The position numbers and the translations under genes were made by a program. Below the pieces are notes generated by a model. The model saw nothing but the letters and a program-made list of their open reading frames with translations. It was not told the DNA's origin and did no database searches. A stretch of 64,000 nt of DNA from Blastomonas aquatica (lineage in GTDB: Bacteria; Pseudomonadota; Alphaproteobacteria; Sphingomonadales; Sphingomonadaceae), in assembly GCF_014639875.1 (NCBI RefSeq), contig NZ_BMGD01000002.1, positions 248,001 through 312,000 of the forward strand, read 5' to 3'. Each line of letters opens with the position of its first letter. Within the stretch, counting starts at the first letter, position 1. This document shows positions 43,308-52,827 of this stretch, piece after piece.

Positions 43308-44126
43308 TCAGATCAGCTGCGGCTGGCGCTCGGTGGCCCTGCTGCCGACGCCGGGCAGGTTGAGCGCGGAGACCATCTCGCGCAGTTCCTGCCGCGCGAT
43401 GATGTGGCTGGTGCCGAGATCCGCCAGATGGCCCTTGTCGAGCAAGGTCAGCCCCGAGGGGAACAGCTCGCGATAAACCACGCGTTCGGACAGGCCCTGA
43501 ACATAGCGGAAGCCGACCCGCTTGGAGAGTTCGGCGAGCGCGGCATCAAGGCGACGCTTGTTGCGGGCATCGGTCTGCTGGGTGCGGTTGCGCAGTACCA
43601 CCCAGTCGATCTCGACCCCGTCGGTCTTGGCGCGCGCCTTGCGCGCCTCCCAGATCAGCTCGGCATAGAAGCTCAACCGACGGACCTTGAAGTTTTCCGG
43701 ATCGACCTGTCCGATGAGGTCGAAATCGACGAAACTGTCGTTGAGCGGGGTCACCAGCGTATCGGCGCGGGTAGCGACGAAGCGGGCGAACTTGTCGTCA
43801 CGGCCGGGCGTGTCATAGACCAGAAAGTCGCAATCGTCGGCCATGCCTGCGACCATCTTTTCCAGCCGCGCCTGGCTGTCGTCCTGAAACACTTCGAACT
43901 TGGGCGTGGGCAGCGTGATGCCCCGACGTTCCTGCGTGGCGGCGCGGTTTTCGAGATAGCGGTGCAGCGTGCGCTGGCGAGGATCAAGATCGATCGCGCT
44001 GACCCGGAACCCCAGATAGGACAAAGCGACGGCTACATGCACCGCGCTGGTCGATTTTCCGGTGCCGCCTTTTTCGTTCGCAAACACGATATGGTGGGCG
44101 GACGCCTTGCGCGTCATCATGTCCAT
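43308..44126 (-). CDS. mipZ: division-plane positioning ATPase MipZ
   Basis: 272 aa. ParA-superfamily ATPase with deviant Walker A VFANEKGGTGKSTSAVHVA, IDLDPRQRTLHRYLENR and the MipZ-type switch LVYDTPGRDDKFARF. MipZ forms polar gradients through ParB and inhibits FtsZ at the poles in Caulobacter and relatives. It distinguishes itself from plasmid ParA by the long C-terminal SFVDFDLIGQVD...YAELIWEARKARAKTDG segment and lack of an adjacent parB. Its presence without MinCDE supports an alphaproteobacterial host. Confidence 0.92.
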   Translation of the reverse strand: MDMMTRKASAHHIVFANEKGGTGKSTSAVHVAVALSYLGFRVSAIDLDPRQRTLHRYLENRAATQERRGITLPTPKFEVFQDDSQARLEKMVAGMADDCDFLVYDTPGRDDKFARFVATRADTLVTPLNDSFVDFDLIGQVDPENFKVRRLSFYAELIWEARKARAKTDGVEIDWVVLRNRTQQTDARNKRRLDAALAELSKRVGFRYVQGLSERVVYRELFPSGLTLLDKGHLADLGTSHIIARQELREMVSALNLPGVGSRATERQPQLI

Positions 44127-44240
44127 GGTTTTTCCAGCCTCTTCCAGCAGGCGGGCGAATGTGCCAGTGCTGCCTAGTGAATCGCGTGCGGATCATCCCG
44201 CACCCCCAATGCGGCGTTCCCTATCGGAGGCTTTACCAAG

Positions 44241-45086
44241 GTGCAAATCATACGTCGGGTTGACAGGTTGCGGACGGCGGTCTCGCTGCTCAAGCAGCAG
44301 GGCGGGCAGGTGGCGTTGGTCCCGACGATGGGCGCGCTCCATGCCGGGCATATGCAACTGGTCAAGGAAGCAAAGCAGCGCGCCGACCATGTTGTCGCAT
44401 CGATTTTCGTCAACCCGATGCAGTTCGGCGCGAACGAGGACCTTGATGCCTACCCCCGGCAGGAAGATGCCGATGCCGCGATGCTGAGCGAGGCAGGCGT
44501 CGCGATCCTGTGGGCGCCCGATGTCGACCAGGTCTATCCGCCAGGCTTTGCCACCAGCGTCAGCGTGACCGGGATCAGCGATGGCCTGTGCGGGGCGGCG
44601 CGCCCCGGGCACTTCGATGGCGTCGCCACCGTGGTCGCCAAGCTGTTCAACCAGGTCCAGCCCGATATCGCGCTGTTCGGCGAGAAGGATTATCAGCAGC
44701 TCGCCGTCATCCGGGCGATGGCGCGCGATCTCAACTTCGGGCTCGATATCATCGGGGTACCGACGGTGCGCGATCCCGATGGCCTCGCGCTGTCATCGCG
44801 CAACGCCTATCTGAGCGCAGAGCAACGCGCCGCCGCTGCCATGCTTCCGCGCGCGATGCAGGCAGGGATCGCGGTGATCGAGGCGGGCGGGCCGGTGGGC
44901 GAAGCGACCCGGGGGATCGAACAGGCGTTGCTGGCGGCCGGATTTGCCTCGGTCGATTATGTCACTTTGGCCGATGCGGTGACGCTCGAGCCGGTCGAAA
45001 ACGCCGACCGTCCGGGGCGTTTGCTGGTCGCCGCGCGGATCGGCGGCACTCGGCTCATCGATAATATGGCCGTAAACGCGCGGTAA
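44241..45086 (+). CDS. panC: pantothenate synthetase
   Basis: 281 aa, starting GTG at 44241 after CGGAGG (11 bp). Condenses pantoate and beta-alanine with ATP. Motifs: [15 protein letters not shown] (HIGH-like, residues about 29-43), [33 protein letters not shown]-like segment ([14 protein letters not shown]), [20 protein letters not shown] (KMSKS-like). The fold is complete. Divergent from mipZ. Confidence 0.96.
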   Translation: MQIIRRVDRLRTAVSLLKQQGGQVALVPTMGALHAGHMQLVKEAKQRADHVVASIFVNPMQFGANEDLDAYPRQEDADAAMLSEAGVAILWAPDVDQVYPPGFATSVSVTGISDGLCGAARPGHFDGVATVVAKLFNQVQPDIALFGEKDYQQLAVIRAMARDLNFGLDIIGVPTVRDPDGLALSSRNAYLSAEQRAAAAMLPRAMQAGIAVIEAGGPVGEATRGIEQALLAAGFASVDYVTLADAVTLEPVENADRPGRLLVAARIGGTRLIDNMAVNAR

Positions 45087-45192
45087 TGTAAAACTTCTGG
45101 CATGGTTACTGCCGGATTAACCGTTTCTTCATCGCTTTTTTCCACTCTCCGCAATGTCGGATCAACCGGCCATGCAAAGAGGGGCATGAGTG

Positions 45193-45489
45193 ATGGCTAA
45201 CAGTCTGAAGTCCGCAACGTTTCTGGTCGAAAGCAAGCTGGCTGCCGCCGCGCACGGGGACATCAACGCCTATTTCGATCTGGGGGTGGCGTTTTCCACC
45301 GGAGGCAGCGGCGTCAACGTCGATCTGATCGAGGCGCACAAATGGTTCAACCTCGCCGCCGTGAAGGGCCATCAGGAAAGCCAAATGTGCCGCGCGGAGA
45401 TTTCCGAGGAAATGACCGCACGCCAGATCGCCGAAGCCCAGCGCGAAGCCCGCGCCTGGCTCCAGCAGATCGCAGCCCGCGCCGCCTGA
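45193..45489 (+). CDS. small Sel1-like repeat protein
   Basis: 98 aa from the ATG at 45193; GTG at 45190 is an alternative. GAGGGG lies 8 bp before the ATG. One Sel1-like unit: AHGDINAYFDLGVAFSTGGSGVNVDLIEAHKWFNLAAVKGHQESQMCRAEI. No signal peptide. Function probably in protein interaction. A four-codon frame (ATG at 45186, TAA at 45198) overlaps the start in another frame. Ends 1 bp before the convergent S9 peptidase stop. Confidence 0.8.
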   Translation: MANSLKSATFLVESKLAAAAHGDINAYFDLGVAFSTGGSGVNVDLIEAHKWFNLAAVKGHQESQMCRAEISEEMTARQIAEAQREARAWLQQIAARAA

Positions 45490-45490
45490 C

Positions 45491-47542
45491 CTATTGCGCT
45501 GCCGGTTTGCGGTAGCGCTCGAACCAGGCGATGATCGCCGAGGCCTTGGCCGCGCTTTGCGATGGCCGCGCCGCGATGCCGCCATGGCTGGCGCCCGGAA
45601 CCTTGACCAACGCGGTCGGCACGCCGACCAGCTTGAGCGCGGTGTAATATTGCTCGGACTCGCTGACCGGTGTGCGGTAATCCTCGCTGCCCACCACCAC
45701 GAGCGTCGGCGTTTTCACATTGCCCACCAGCGACAGCGGCGAGCGCGCCCAATAGCTTTGCTGATCCTCCCAGGGCATCTTGCCGAACCAGTATTTCGCG
45801 AAGAACGCCGGCCCATCCGCAGTGAGCGCCTGGCTGGTCCAGTTGATCACCGGCTTTTGCGTTGCTGCCGCCTTGAAGCGATCGGTCTTGCCGACGATCC
45901 AGCTGGTCAGCACCCCGCCGCCCGATCCACCGGTGACGAACAGCTGATCGGGGTCCGCGACCCCATCGGCAATCGCCTTGTCGACCATCGCGATCAGATC
46001 ATCATAATCATTGCCCGGATAGGCGTGGTGGATGAGGTTTGCGAACTCTGCGCCGTAACTCGTTGATCCGCGAGGATTGACCGAAAGCACCGCATAGCCC
46101 GATGCGGCATAAAGTTGGTTGTCGGTCGAAAAGTGCGGACCATAGGCCGCAAACGGTCCGCCATGGATTTCGAGCACCAAGGGCACGCGGGTGCCGGGGA
46201 CATGCCCCGGCGGCAGCGTCAGCCAGCCTTCGATCTCGCGGCCATCGAAGGTCGAGGCGGTGGTCATCTTGCGGACATCGCCCAGACGCCTGCTCGCCAT
46301 CAGCGACTGGTTGAACCGGGTCAGTGTGCGGGTCTTGCCGCCGCTCGCCAGCATGACATCGGCAGGCCGGGTCGCATTACCGCCCGAATAGGCGACCGCT
46401 CCCGAGCGCGAGACGCTGAACGATCCGCCCGAATAGGGCCGGTCGAACGACGCACCGCTGAGGCCGCGGACGATCTCGCGCACCGATCCGTCCATACCGA
46501 TGCGGGCGACCAGGGTTTCGCCATGGTCGTCATATTGCGCGATCAGCGATTGGCCGTCGGGGGCCCACACCAACGTATCGATGCTCCGGTCGAGCCCCGG
46601 CGCGACAGCGCGCTTGCCTGAGCCATCGCGGTTCATCACATAGGCCTGGGTGTTGTGATAGCCGAGCAATTTGTCATCGAAGCCCAGATACGCGATTTTG
46701 CTGCCATCGGGTGAGACCACCGGCTGCGCATCCGGGCCGTCGCGATCGGTCAGCGCGGTGATCGTTCCGGTGGCGATATCGAGCGCATGAATTTCGGCAT
46801 CCTGCGGGTCATTTTCCCAATCGGCCGAGCGATTACCCGAAAAATAGAGCGTCTGGCCATCGCGGCTCCAGGTCAGGCCGCCACCATCGTGATAGTCGCC
46901 AAAGCTCAACTGGCGTGGCGCGCCGCCGGTTGCAGGTACGACAAAGATCTTGTCGAACCCCGGCTTGATATAGCCCGCGCCATCGGCGCGATAGGCGAGC
47001 AGGTCATAGGTTTCGAGCGGCGCGGCCCACGTCGCGCCCTCGGGCTTGTCAGGAGCCTTGCCCAGCTTGGGCCCGTCTGACGGCACGAACATGGTGTAGG
47101 CGATCTGCGTGCCATCGGGTGACCAGGCGATGTTGCCGGGGCTTTCGGGCAGCCCGGTGATCCGCACCGCTTCTCCCGAGGCCATCCAGCGCACGAACAG
47201 CTGCGGCGCGCCGCCTTCTGCGGTCGAGACATAGGCGAGGCGCTTGCCATCGGGCGACCAGCGCGGCTGGCTGTGTCCGCCGGGGCCTGCAGCCACCGGG
47301 GTCAGCTCGCCGGTGCCCGCATCGACCAGCCAGATCGACGACACCGCCTTGTCGGCCATGATATCGTTGGCGCGGCGGACGAACGCGATCCTGCCACCAT
47401 CGGGCGCGATCTGCGGATCGGCGGCGACCTCGAGCGAGAACAGGTCCTTGCCGGTGAGCCGGCTGTCTGGCGCGGCCTGGGCGAGCAGGGCGGTGGGGCT
47501 GGTGAAGGCGAGCAACAGGGCAGCGAGGCGGATAGTGCGCAT
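45491..47542 (-). CDS. exported S9-family prolyl oligopeptidase-like peptidase
   Basis: 683 aa from the ATG at 47542. The frame is open far upstream (to 48832) but that part is a shadow of the next gene; the start at 47542 supplies a signal peptide (MRTIRLAALLLAFTSPTALLAQ). A WD/PD40-type beta-propeller (LFVRWMASGEAVRITGLPES, SPDGSKIAYLGFDD) is followed by the alpha/beta-hydrolase domain: LVLEIHGGPFAAYG, nucleophile in VTGGSGGGVLTSW, Asp in VVGSEDYRTPV, His in GASHGGIAARPS. Acylaminoacyl-peptidase/DPP-like class; periplasmic peptide trimming is likely. Confidence 0.93.
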   Translation of the reverse strand: MRTIRLAALLLAFTSPTALLAQAAPDSRLTGKDLFSLEVAADPQIAPDGGRIAFVRRANDIMADKAVSSIWLVDAGTGELTPVAAGPGGHSQPRWSPDGKRLAYVSTAEGGAPQLFVRWMASGEAVRITGLPESPGNIAWSPDGTQIAYTMFVPSDGPKLGKAPDKPEGATWAAPLETYDLLAYRADGAGYIKPGFDKIFVVPATGGAPRQLSFGDYHDGGGLTWSRDGQTLYFSGNRSADWENDPQDAEIHALDIATGTITALTDRDGPDAQPVVSPDGSKIAYLGFDDKLLGYHNTQAYVMNRDGSGKRAVAPGLDRSIDTLVWAPDGQSLIAQYDDHGETLVARIGMDGSVREIVRGLSGASFDRPYSGGSFSVSRSGAVAYSGGNATRPADVMLASGGKTRTLTRFNQSLMASRRLGDVRKMTTASTFDGREIEGWLTLPPGHVPGTRVPLVLEIHGGPFAAYGPHFSTDNQLYAASGYAVLSVNPRGSTSYGAEFANLIHHAYPGNDYDDLIAMVDKAIADGVADPDQLFVTGGSGGGVLTSWIVGKTDRFKAAATQKPVINWTSQALTADGPAFFAKYWFGKMPWEDQQSYWARSPLSLVGNVKTPTLVVVGSEDYRTPVSESEQYYTALKLVGVPTALVKVPGASHGGIAARPSQSAAKASAIIAWFERYRKPAAQ

Positions 47543-47643
47543 AGGGCGTGGACTTTCTGCTGGAAGGACAAGGACTTGGCTGCTGGAATGAAGGGCTTGG
47601 GCGACGTTGCTGATGCCAATCGTGCGCCGCCGTTCCGCCAGCG

Positions 47644-48792
47644 TCAAGCCGCAGATGGACCGCGCTTGAATGGCAGCATCTCGGTCATCATCTCGCGGTC
47701 GGCCTGCACCGCTGCCCGCTCGCGCTTGAGGAAATCGCCCACCGCCCGCCGGAAGCCGGGGTCGGGGATATAGTGCGCCGACCAGGTGATCTCGGGCGCA
47801 TAGCCGCGCGCCATCTTGTGCCCGCCCTGTGCGCCCGCCTCGACCCGGGTGAGACCGCGCGCCAGCGCCGCGTCGATCGCCTGATAATAGCAAAGCTCGA
47901 AATGCAGGAACGGCTTGTCGACGGTGCAGCCCCAATAGCGGCCATACATCGTATCGCTGCCGATAAAGTTGAGCGCGCCTGCGATCGGGCGGCCTTCGTA
48001 GAGCGCGAGGATCAGCAGGATGCGGTCGGCCATCGTCTGTCCCATCAGGCTGAACGCCTCGCGGGTGAGGTATGGCTGTCCCCATTTGCGCGCGCCGGTG
48101 TCCTGATAAAACACCCAGAACGCGTCCCAGTGGTCCTCGGTAATCATGTCGCCGGTGAGGTGAACGATCTCGATGCCCTCCTGCGCCTTGGCGCGCTCCT
48201 TGCGCAGATCCTTGCGCTTTCGCGAGGTCAGCGAGCCGAGAAAGCCCTCGAAGTCGCCATAACCTTCGTCGTGCCAGTGGAACTGGGTGTCGGCGCGCAG
48301 CAGCCATCCGGCCTGCTCGAACAGCGGCAGTTGCGCGGGCTCGATAAAGGTCGCGTGGACCGAGGACAGGTTGTTCTGCTCGGCGAGATTTTGCGCGGCG
48401 GTAAGGATCGGCAGCGACCATACGGGATCGGCGAGCAGGATACGCGGCCCGGTTGCGGGCGTGAACGGAACCGAAATCTGAAGCTTGGGGTAATAGCTGC
48501 CCCCCGCATTCTCCCAAGCGTGCGCCCAGCTGTGATCGAAGACGTATTCGCCCTGGCTGTGGCTCTTGAGATACGCGGGCAGCGCGGCAACCAGCGTGCC
48601 GTCCTCGCCCTTGATCGTGATCGGGGCAGGGGTCCAGCCGGTGCCGCGCCCAACGCTGCCCGATGTTTCGAGCAGGCTGAGGAAGGCGTGGCTCACGAAC
48701 GGATTGTCGGGTCCCGCCAGCGCGTCCCATTGCCCCGCATCCAGCGCGGCGATGCTGCGGCCAACCTCGGCGGTGATCGCGCGCTCGCTCAT
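47644..48792 (-). CDS. FemAB/GNAT-like acyltransferase (DUF482, COG3146)
   Basis: 382 aa. Double GNAT fold of the COG3146/DUF482 peptidoglycan-type acyltransferases: NPFVSHAFLSLLETSGSVGRGTGW at the start, FDHSWAHAWENAGGSYYPKLQISVPFTPATGPRI, QFHWHDEGYGDFEGFLGSLTSRKRKDLRKERAKA and GALNFIGSDTMYGRYWGCT. Family members are predicted to transfer aminoacyl or acyl groups, but real substrates are unknown. It overlaps the GDPD gene start by 4 bp (ATGA), so GDPD and this gene are translationally coupled. Confidence 0.88.
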   Translation of the reverse strand: MSERAITAEVGRSIAALDAGQWDALAGPDNPFVSHAFLSLLETSGSVGRGTGWTPAPITIKGEDGTLVAALPAYLKSHSQGEYVFDHSWAHAWENAGGSYYPKLQISVPFTPATGPRILLADPVWSLPILTAAQNLAEQNNLSSVHATFIEPAQLPLFEQAGWLLRADTQFHWHDEGYGDFEGFLGSLTSRKRKDLRKERAKAQEGIEIVHLTGDMITEDHWDAFWVFYQDTGARKWGQPYLTREAFSLMGQTMADRILLILALYEGRPIAGALNFIGSDTMYGRYWGCTVDKPFLHFELCYYQAIDAALARGLTRVEAGAQGGHKMARGYAPEITWSAHYIPDPGFRRAVGDFLKRERAAVQADREMMTEMLPFKRGPSAA

Positions 48793-49574
48793 TCGGGAGC
48801 TGTCGCCCGTTCGTAGATCGGCGCATCGGCATGTTCGGCAGCGATCGCGTGCTGCTCGTGGCTACGCACCGTCCAGGTCAGCACCGGAAACCCGCGTGCC
48901 CGCTGGGCGGCTGCAAAGCGGCTGGGCAGATCGCGGATGTCATAGGCCAGGAAATCGGGCTTGGCCTTCCAAAGGTCGCGGTGGCGCTGCAGCGTGCCCT
49001 TCCAGTTGCGACTTCCCTCCTCGGTCACCACCAGTCCGCGCACCACATGCGGCGCTTGCCGCCGGAACCATGCCGACACCGCCGGGTGGAAGCTCATGAT
49101 CGCGGCCTTGCCGCCATAGCCCTCGAGCGCGCGGCGTACCGCGAGGCACAAGGGTGCGACATGATCGCTCTCGGTCTTGATCTCGATCAGGATCGGCGCG
49201 CGCCCGCGCACCACGCCCAGCACCGCGCCGAGCTCGGCAATCGCGCCGTTCTGGCCCGTCAGCCGGATCTGGGTGAGTTCGGCGGCGGTCTTGCCGTCGA
49301 CCCGGCCCTGCGCCAGCGTCAGCCGGCTCAGCGAGAAATCGTGGAAGACGACCGCGCGGTTGTCGCCGCTGCGCTGGACATCGCATTCGATGCCATGTCC
49401 CGCCGCGATCGCTGCGGTGAACGCGGGCAGGCCGTTCTCGAGCACCGGCCCGCTCCACATGCCATCATGCAGCCCGCGATGCGCGTACGGCTGCTCTCCC
49501 AGCCAGGCGGTGCGGCGGGAATCGGGGGGCGGCGCGAGCCAGCCGTCAAGCAGGCCGAATGGCGACAATTGCAT
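48789..49574 (-). CDS. glycerophosphodiester phosphodiesterase
   Basis: 261 aa from the ATG at 49574, inside the 3' end of ridA (29-bp overlap); the earlier frame start has no family content. The GDPD signature is complete: YAHRGLHD, ENGLPAFTAAIAAGHGIECDVQRSGDN, VVFHDFSLSRLT and ILIEIKTES (metal-binding His, Glu, Asp), with a TIM-barrel C-terminus ending VLTWTVRSHE. Releases glycerol-3-phosphate from lipid head groups. No signal peptide, so cytosolic. Part of a compact operon with the acyltransferase and RidA genes. Confidence 0.88.
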   Translation of the reverse strand: MQLSPFGLLDGWLAPPPDSRRTAWLGEQPYAHRGLHDGMWSGPVLENGLPAFTAAIAAGHGIECDVQRSGDNRAVVFHDFSLSRLTLAQGRVDGKTAAELTQIRLTGQNGAIAELGAVLGVVRGRAPILIEIKTESDHVAPLCLAVRRALEGYGGKAAIMSFHPAVSAWFRRQAPHVVRGLVVTEEGSRNWKGTLQRHRDLWKAKPDFLAYDIRDLPSRFAAAQRARGFPVLTWTVRSHEQHAIAAEHADAPIYERATAPE

Positions 49575-50013
49575 CAATTTCCACGGCTGCGCCCAGCGGC
49601 AGCACCGGAACGCCGACGGCGCTGCGGGCATGCTGGCCAGTGGAGCCAAAAACCTGGACCATCAGGTCGGACGCGCCATTGGCGACCTTGGGCTGGGCGG
49701 TGAATTCGGGCGTGCTCGCAATGAACGCGCCCAGTTTGACGATCCGCTCGACCCGGTCGAGCGATCCCAGCGCCGCCTTCATTTGCGCGATCAGCATGAT
49801 GCCGCAGGCACGCGCCGCCGCTTCGCCGGCTTCGGGCGAGACATTTTCGCCTAGGCGCCCGGTGACCACCTTGCCATCGATAAAGGGCAGCTGGCCCGAG
49901 ATATACAGCAGGCCGCCGACTTCGACCGCGGGCACATAGGATGCCACGGGAGCGGCAGGCTGGGGCAGTTCGAGGCCCAGCTCGGCGAGTTTTTGTTCAA
50001 TCGTATCAGTCAT
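49546..50013 (-). CDS. RidA family protein
   Basis: 155 aa, the longer subgroup of YjgF/YER057c/UK114 proteins. GGLLYISGQLPFIDGKVVTGRLGENVSPEAGEAAARACGIMLIAQMKAALGSLDRVERIVKLGAFIAS is the core fold, split here as in the family, with trimer-interface hydrophobics and a late EIDAIVAIRP. Canonical RidA hydrolyses reactive enamines and imines from amino-acid metabolism; the Arg expected at the active site is not obvious in the C-terminal region, so activity is uncertain. The stop overlaps the GDPD start region by 29 bp. Confidence 0.85.
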   Translation of the reverse strand: MTDTIEQKLAELGLELPQPAAPVASYVPAVEVGGLLYISGQLPFIDGKVVTGRLGENVSPEAGEAAARACGIMLIAQMKAALGSLDRVERIVKLGAFIASTPEFTAQPKVANGASDLMVQVFGSTGQHARSAVGVPVLPLGAAVEIDAIVAIRPA

Positions 50014-50043
50014 ATATCCATTCTCTCCAATGCGGAGGCACGG

Positions 50044-50724
50044 TCAAGCCGCAGCCTCGATACCGGGGGCGGGAGCGCCAATCGCAAACCGTTCAAGCAC
50101 CCATTCAAGCGCCTGATGCCAGCTGTCGATCCGCGCATGCGCATGGCCGGCATTGGCAGCGCAGACGATGTGCGGCGCCAATTCGGTTTCTCCCACCATA
50201 TGCAGCCGCCAGACAGACGGCGCATGCTCGGCAGCGGATTCGTGATGCTGCGGCAGGTCGTCGACGAAGATCGCCACCGACGGCGCGTGCTCATCGACGA
50301 TCCGCTGCAAAGGCTCGCCCTTGGGGCCCTGGTTGCAGACGACGCGGTGATGGACGCCAAAGCGGGCAAGCTGCTCAGTGCGCGCCTGCTGGCGGTGGTC
50401 ATTAAGGTTGGTCAGTACCACGATATCGGCATGCTCGCCAATCGCCTTTAGTGCTTCGATCGCGCCGGGTATCGGCATCTGGCGGTGCATCTCGGTATCG
50501 AAGAACGCGTTGAGCAAAGGCCAGATATCGCCGGGCTTTACCGCCTCACGGGATTTGCGATCGATTAGCGCCTTGGCGAAATCACCGCCCGAAAAGTCGA
50601 ACTCGATATCGTGCACCTCGTCGAGCCATTCGCGGAACGGGGCGACCATGTACAGCAGCACCTCGTCGCAATCGGTGATCAGCAGCGGGCGCGGGGCGCG
50701 GGTTTGGCCGGTTTCAAGGTTCAT
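50044..50724 (-). CDS. HAD-superfamily hydrolase
   Basis: 226 aa from the ATG at 50724 (MNLETGQTRAPRPLLITDCDEV); the open frame extends to 50961 over the DUF3572 gene and is not credible there. The HAD core is present: motif I ITDCDEVLLYMVAPF, motif II VVLTNLNDHR (Thr), Lys in GPKGEPLQRI, and motif IV FVDDLPQHHESA. The C-terminal part recognises an unknown substrate. No strong ribosome site. Same strand as ridA (31 bp). Confidence 0.8.
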   Translation of the reverse strand: MNLETGQTRAPRPLLITDCDEVLLYMVAPFREWLDEVHDIEFDFSGGDFAKALIDRKSREAVKPGDIWPLLNAFFDTEMHRQMPIPGAIEALKAIGEHADIVVLTNLNDHRQQARTEQLARFGVHHRVVCNQGPKGEPLQRIVDEHAPSVAIFVDDLPQHHESAAEHAPSVWRLHMVGETELAPHIVCAANAGHAHARIDSWHQALEWVLERFAIGAPAPGIEAAA

Positions 50725-50741
50725 ATCGGGTCCGTTCGGGT

Positions 50742-51047
50742 TCAAGTCTGGCGTTCGAGCTGGATGCGGGCGTTGACCAGTGCCACGGGGCTTGTGCCTG
50801 TGGCCTCTGCGGCAGCGATCAGGTCGGCCTCGTGCCCCTCCAGATAGCGGATGAATTCCGCGAGGATTGCGGGGTTGGAGGCCCCCTGACGCAGATCGTC
50901 CACGGTCATTCCGGTGAGCGACAGCAGCCGCTCGGCGCGCTCGCGATCGCCGAGCAGCCACGACAGTGCCAGCAGCGCCATGACGGCCGGATCATTCGAC
51001 GAACCTGTGTCTGGCCTGCCAGCATTTGGCCTGATTGTGTCGGTCAC
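50742..51047 (-). CDS. DUF3572 family protein
   Basis: 101 aa, entirely helical: DPAVMALLALSWLLGDRERAERLLSLTGMTVDDLRQGASNPAILAEFIRYLEGHEADLIAAAEATG is the DUF3572 pattern, split here below 20 residues by function. In alphaproteobacteria it is commonly the divergent neighbour of divK, as here (74 bp apart). No function known. Confidence 0.85.
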   Translation of the reverse strand: MTDTIRPNAGRPDTGSSNDPAVMALLALSWLLGDRERAERLLSLTGMTVDDLRQGASNPAILAEFIRYLEGHEADLIAAAEATGTSPVALVNARIQLERQT

Positions 51048-51121
51048 GGCTTTGGCCTACATCCGCGTAATAAGGGTAACCACCGGTGCCTTGCGGCACG
51101 GCAATTTGGATAAGCGGTTCA

Positions 51122-51484
51122 GTGGCAAAAAGAGTGCTGGTTGTCGAGGATAACGACCTTAATCGCAAACTTTTCTGCGATCTCCTCACCGCGCATGGCT
51201 TTGCCGTCGAGGGGCTGGCCGATGGCCGCGAGGTGATGGAGCGCGCGCGGCAGTTCGTGCCCGGGCTGATCATCATGGATATTCAGCTGCCGCATATCAG
51301 CGGGCTGGAACTGATCGAGGCGATCAAGGCCGATCGCGACCTGCGGCTGATCCCGATCATGGCGGTGACCGCGTATGCGGGCAAGGGCGACGAGGACCGG
51401 ATTCGCGACGCCGGGGCCGAAGGCTATGTCTCCAAGCCGGTATCGATCGGCCCGTTCATGGCGGCGGTGAACGCGCTCGTTTAG
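51122..51484 (+). CDS. divK: single-domain response regulator, DivK-like
   Basis: 120 aa from the GTG at 51122 (VAKRVLVVEDNDLNRKLFCD); upstream in-frame starts lie over the divergent promoter. Receiver domain with acidic pair ED, phosphoacceptor Asp in LIIMDIQLPHISGLE, Thr in PIMAVTAYAGKGDEDR and Lys in GYVSKPVSIGP. No output domain, as in DivK, the cell-cycle regulator that controls the CckA-CtrA pathway. DUF3572 divergence supports the assignment. The usual pleD neighbour is not present; a thiolase follows convergently. Confidence 0.85.
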   Translation: MAKRVLVVEDNDLNRKLFCDLLTAHGFAVEGLADGREVMERARQFVPGLIIMDIQLPHISGLELIEAIKADRDLRLIPIMAVTAYAGKGDEDRIRDAGAEGYVSKPVSIGPFMAAVNALV

Positions 51485-51512
51485 AGCGCGCTCACCGGGC
51501 CGTAGTTCAGTT

Positions 51513-52760
51513 TCAGACGCGTTCGATGATGATCGCAGGGGCCATGCCGCCTGCTGCGCACATCGTGATGAGGCCATAACGGCCGCCTGACCGTTCGAGT
51601 TCGTCGAGCGCGGTGCCGATGAGCATCGACCCGGTCGCGCCGATCGGATGACCCAGCGCCATCGCGCCGCCGTTGATGTTGACCTTCTCTCGGTCGAGTT
51701 CGAGATCGCGGATGAACTTTTCTGCGACCACCGAAAACGCCTCGTTGATCTCCCAGACGTCGATGTCGTCCTTGGTCAGGCCTGCGCGCTCGAGCGCCTT
51801 CTTGGCGGCGGGGACGGGGGCGTTGAGCATCAGCGTCGGGTCATCGCCCATGTTGACATAGGTGACGATCCGCGCGCGGGGCTTGAGGCCATGCCTGTCG
51901 GCATAATCCTTCGAGGTGATCAGCACCGCAGCGGCGCCATCGACCACGCCCGAGCTGTTGCCCGCGTGGTGGACGTGCTCGATAGTCAGATCGGGATAGC
52001 GGCGGTTGATCTGCTTGCGGAAGGTCGTTCCGCCAATCTCGAAATCGGCCAGGCCCGTGAACGCGGGCTTGAGCCCCGCCAGGCTCTCGGCAGTGGTTTC
52101 AGGACGCGGGAACTCTTCATGATCGAGCGCGACCGAGCCATCGGGATTGTGCACGGGAACCAGCGACTTGTCGAAGCGGCACTCGGCGATTGCGCGCGCG
52201 GCGCGCTGCTGGCTGACCAGCGCCAGCGCGTCGAGGTCCTCACGTGAAATGCCTTCGAGCGAGGCAATCGCATCGCCGCACACGCCCTGGTGCGACTGCG
52301 GGTGGAGCTCGTCGAGCGCGGGGTTGTGCGATCCCATCAGCGGTGGCGGCAGCCCGGCGCTGGCTTCGGCTGCGCCCACCTGCTGGGTGTAGCTCATCAT
52401 TTCGGTGCCGCCGGCAATCACGCAGTCTTCCATGCCCGACATCACCGATGCCGTCGCCATGTTGACCGAGGTGATGCCGCCACCACAAAACCGGTCCAGC
52501 GTTACGCCGCTGGCCTTGACGTCATAGCCCGCCGCGAGCGCGGACATCCGGCCAAGGTCGCCGCCCTGCTTGCCCTTCTGGGTAGATGTAGACCAGACGA
52601 TGTCATCGACGGTCGCGGTGTCGAGATGGTTGCGCTCCTTGAGCGCCTTGAGCACGGTCGCGGCCAGATCCTGCGGGTGCAGGTGCGACAATGCGCCCTT
52701 GCCGGGCTTGCCGACCCCGCGCGGGGTGCGGACGGCATCGATGATATAGGCGTCGGCCAT
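51513..52760 (-). CDS. acetyl-CoA C-acyltransferase (thiolase)
   Basis: 415 aa. Thiolase with active Cys in LDRFCGGGITSVNMA, the GGTEMMSY loop, ALGHPIGATGSMLIGTAL (catalytic His) and CAAGGMAPAIIIERV at the C-terminus (second Cys). It differs slightly from classic acetoacetyl-CoA thiolases in KGALSHLHPQDLAATVLKAL and shows a degradative-type EHVHHAGNSSGVVDGAAA. Splits 3-ketoacyl-CoA or condenses acetyl-CoA. No partner beta-oxidation genes adjacent. Confidence 0.92.
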   Translation of the reverse strand: MADAYIIDAVRTPRGVGKPGKGALSHLHPQDLAATVLKALKERNHLDTATVDDIVWSTSTQKGKQGGDLGRMSALAAGYDVKASGVTLDRFCGGGITSVNMATASVMSGMEDCVIAGGTEMMSYTQQVGAAEASAGLPPPLMGSHNPALDELHPQSHQGVCGDAIASLEGISREDLDALALVSQQRAARAIAECRFDKSLVPVHNPDGSVALDHEEFPRPETTAESLAGLKPAFTGLADFEIGGTTFRKQINRRYPDLTIEHVHHAGNSSGVVDGAAAVLITSKDYADRHGLKPRARIVTYVNMGDDPTLMLNAPVPAAKKALERAGLTKDDIDVWEINEAFSVVAEKFIRDLELDREKVNINGGAMALGHPIGATGSMLIGTALDELERSGGRYGLITMCAAGGMAPAIIIERV

Positions 52761-52827
52761 GCAGAAATCCTCTCGATCGTTGGTATTTAACCGATCAGTT
52801 AAACCAACGCGAGCCGGCCTTCAAGCG

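Noticed and set aside
45186-45200. Four-codon frame (ATG to TAA) overlapping the Sel1-like start as a regulatory peptide
   Set aside because: It is too short and its ribosome site spacing of 1 bp is unsuited; chance is sufficient.
45491-48832. A minus-strand frame of 1113 codons, apparently fusing an S9 peptidase to an N-terminal domain
   Set aside because: The first about 430 codons overlap the acyltransferase gene on the same strand in another frame and have low-complexity, Arg-rich composition; a signal peptide starts at 47542.
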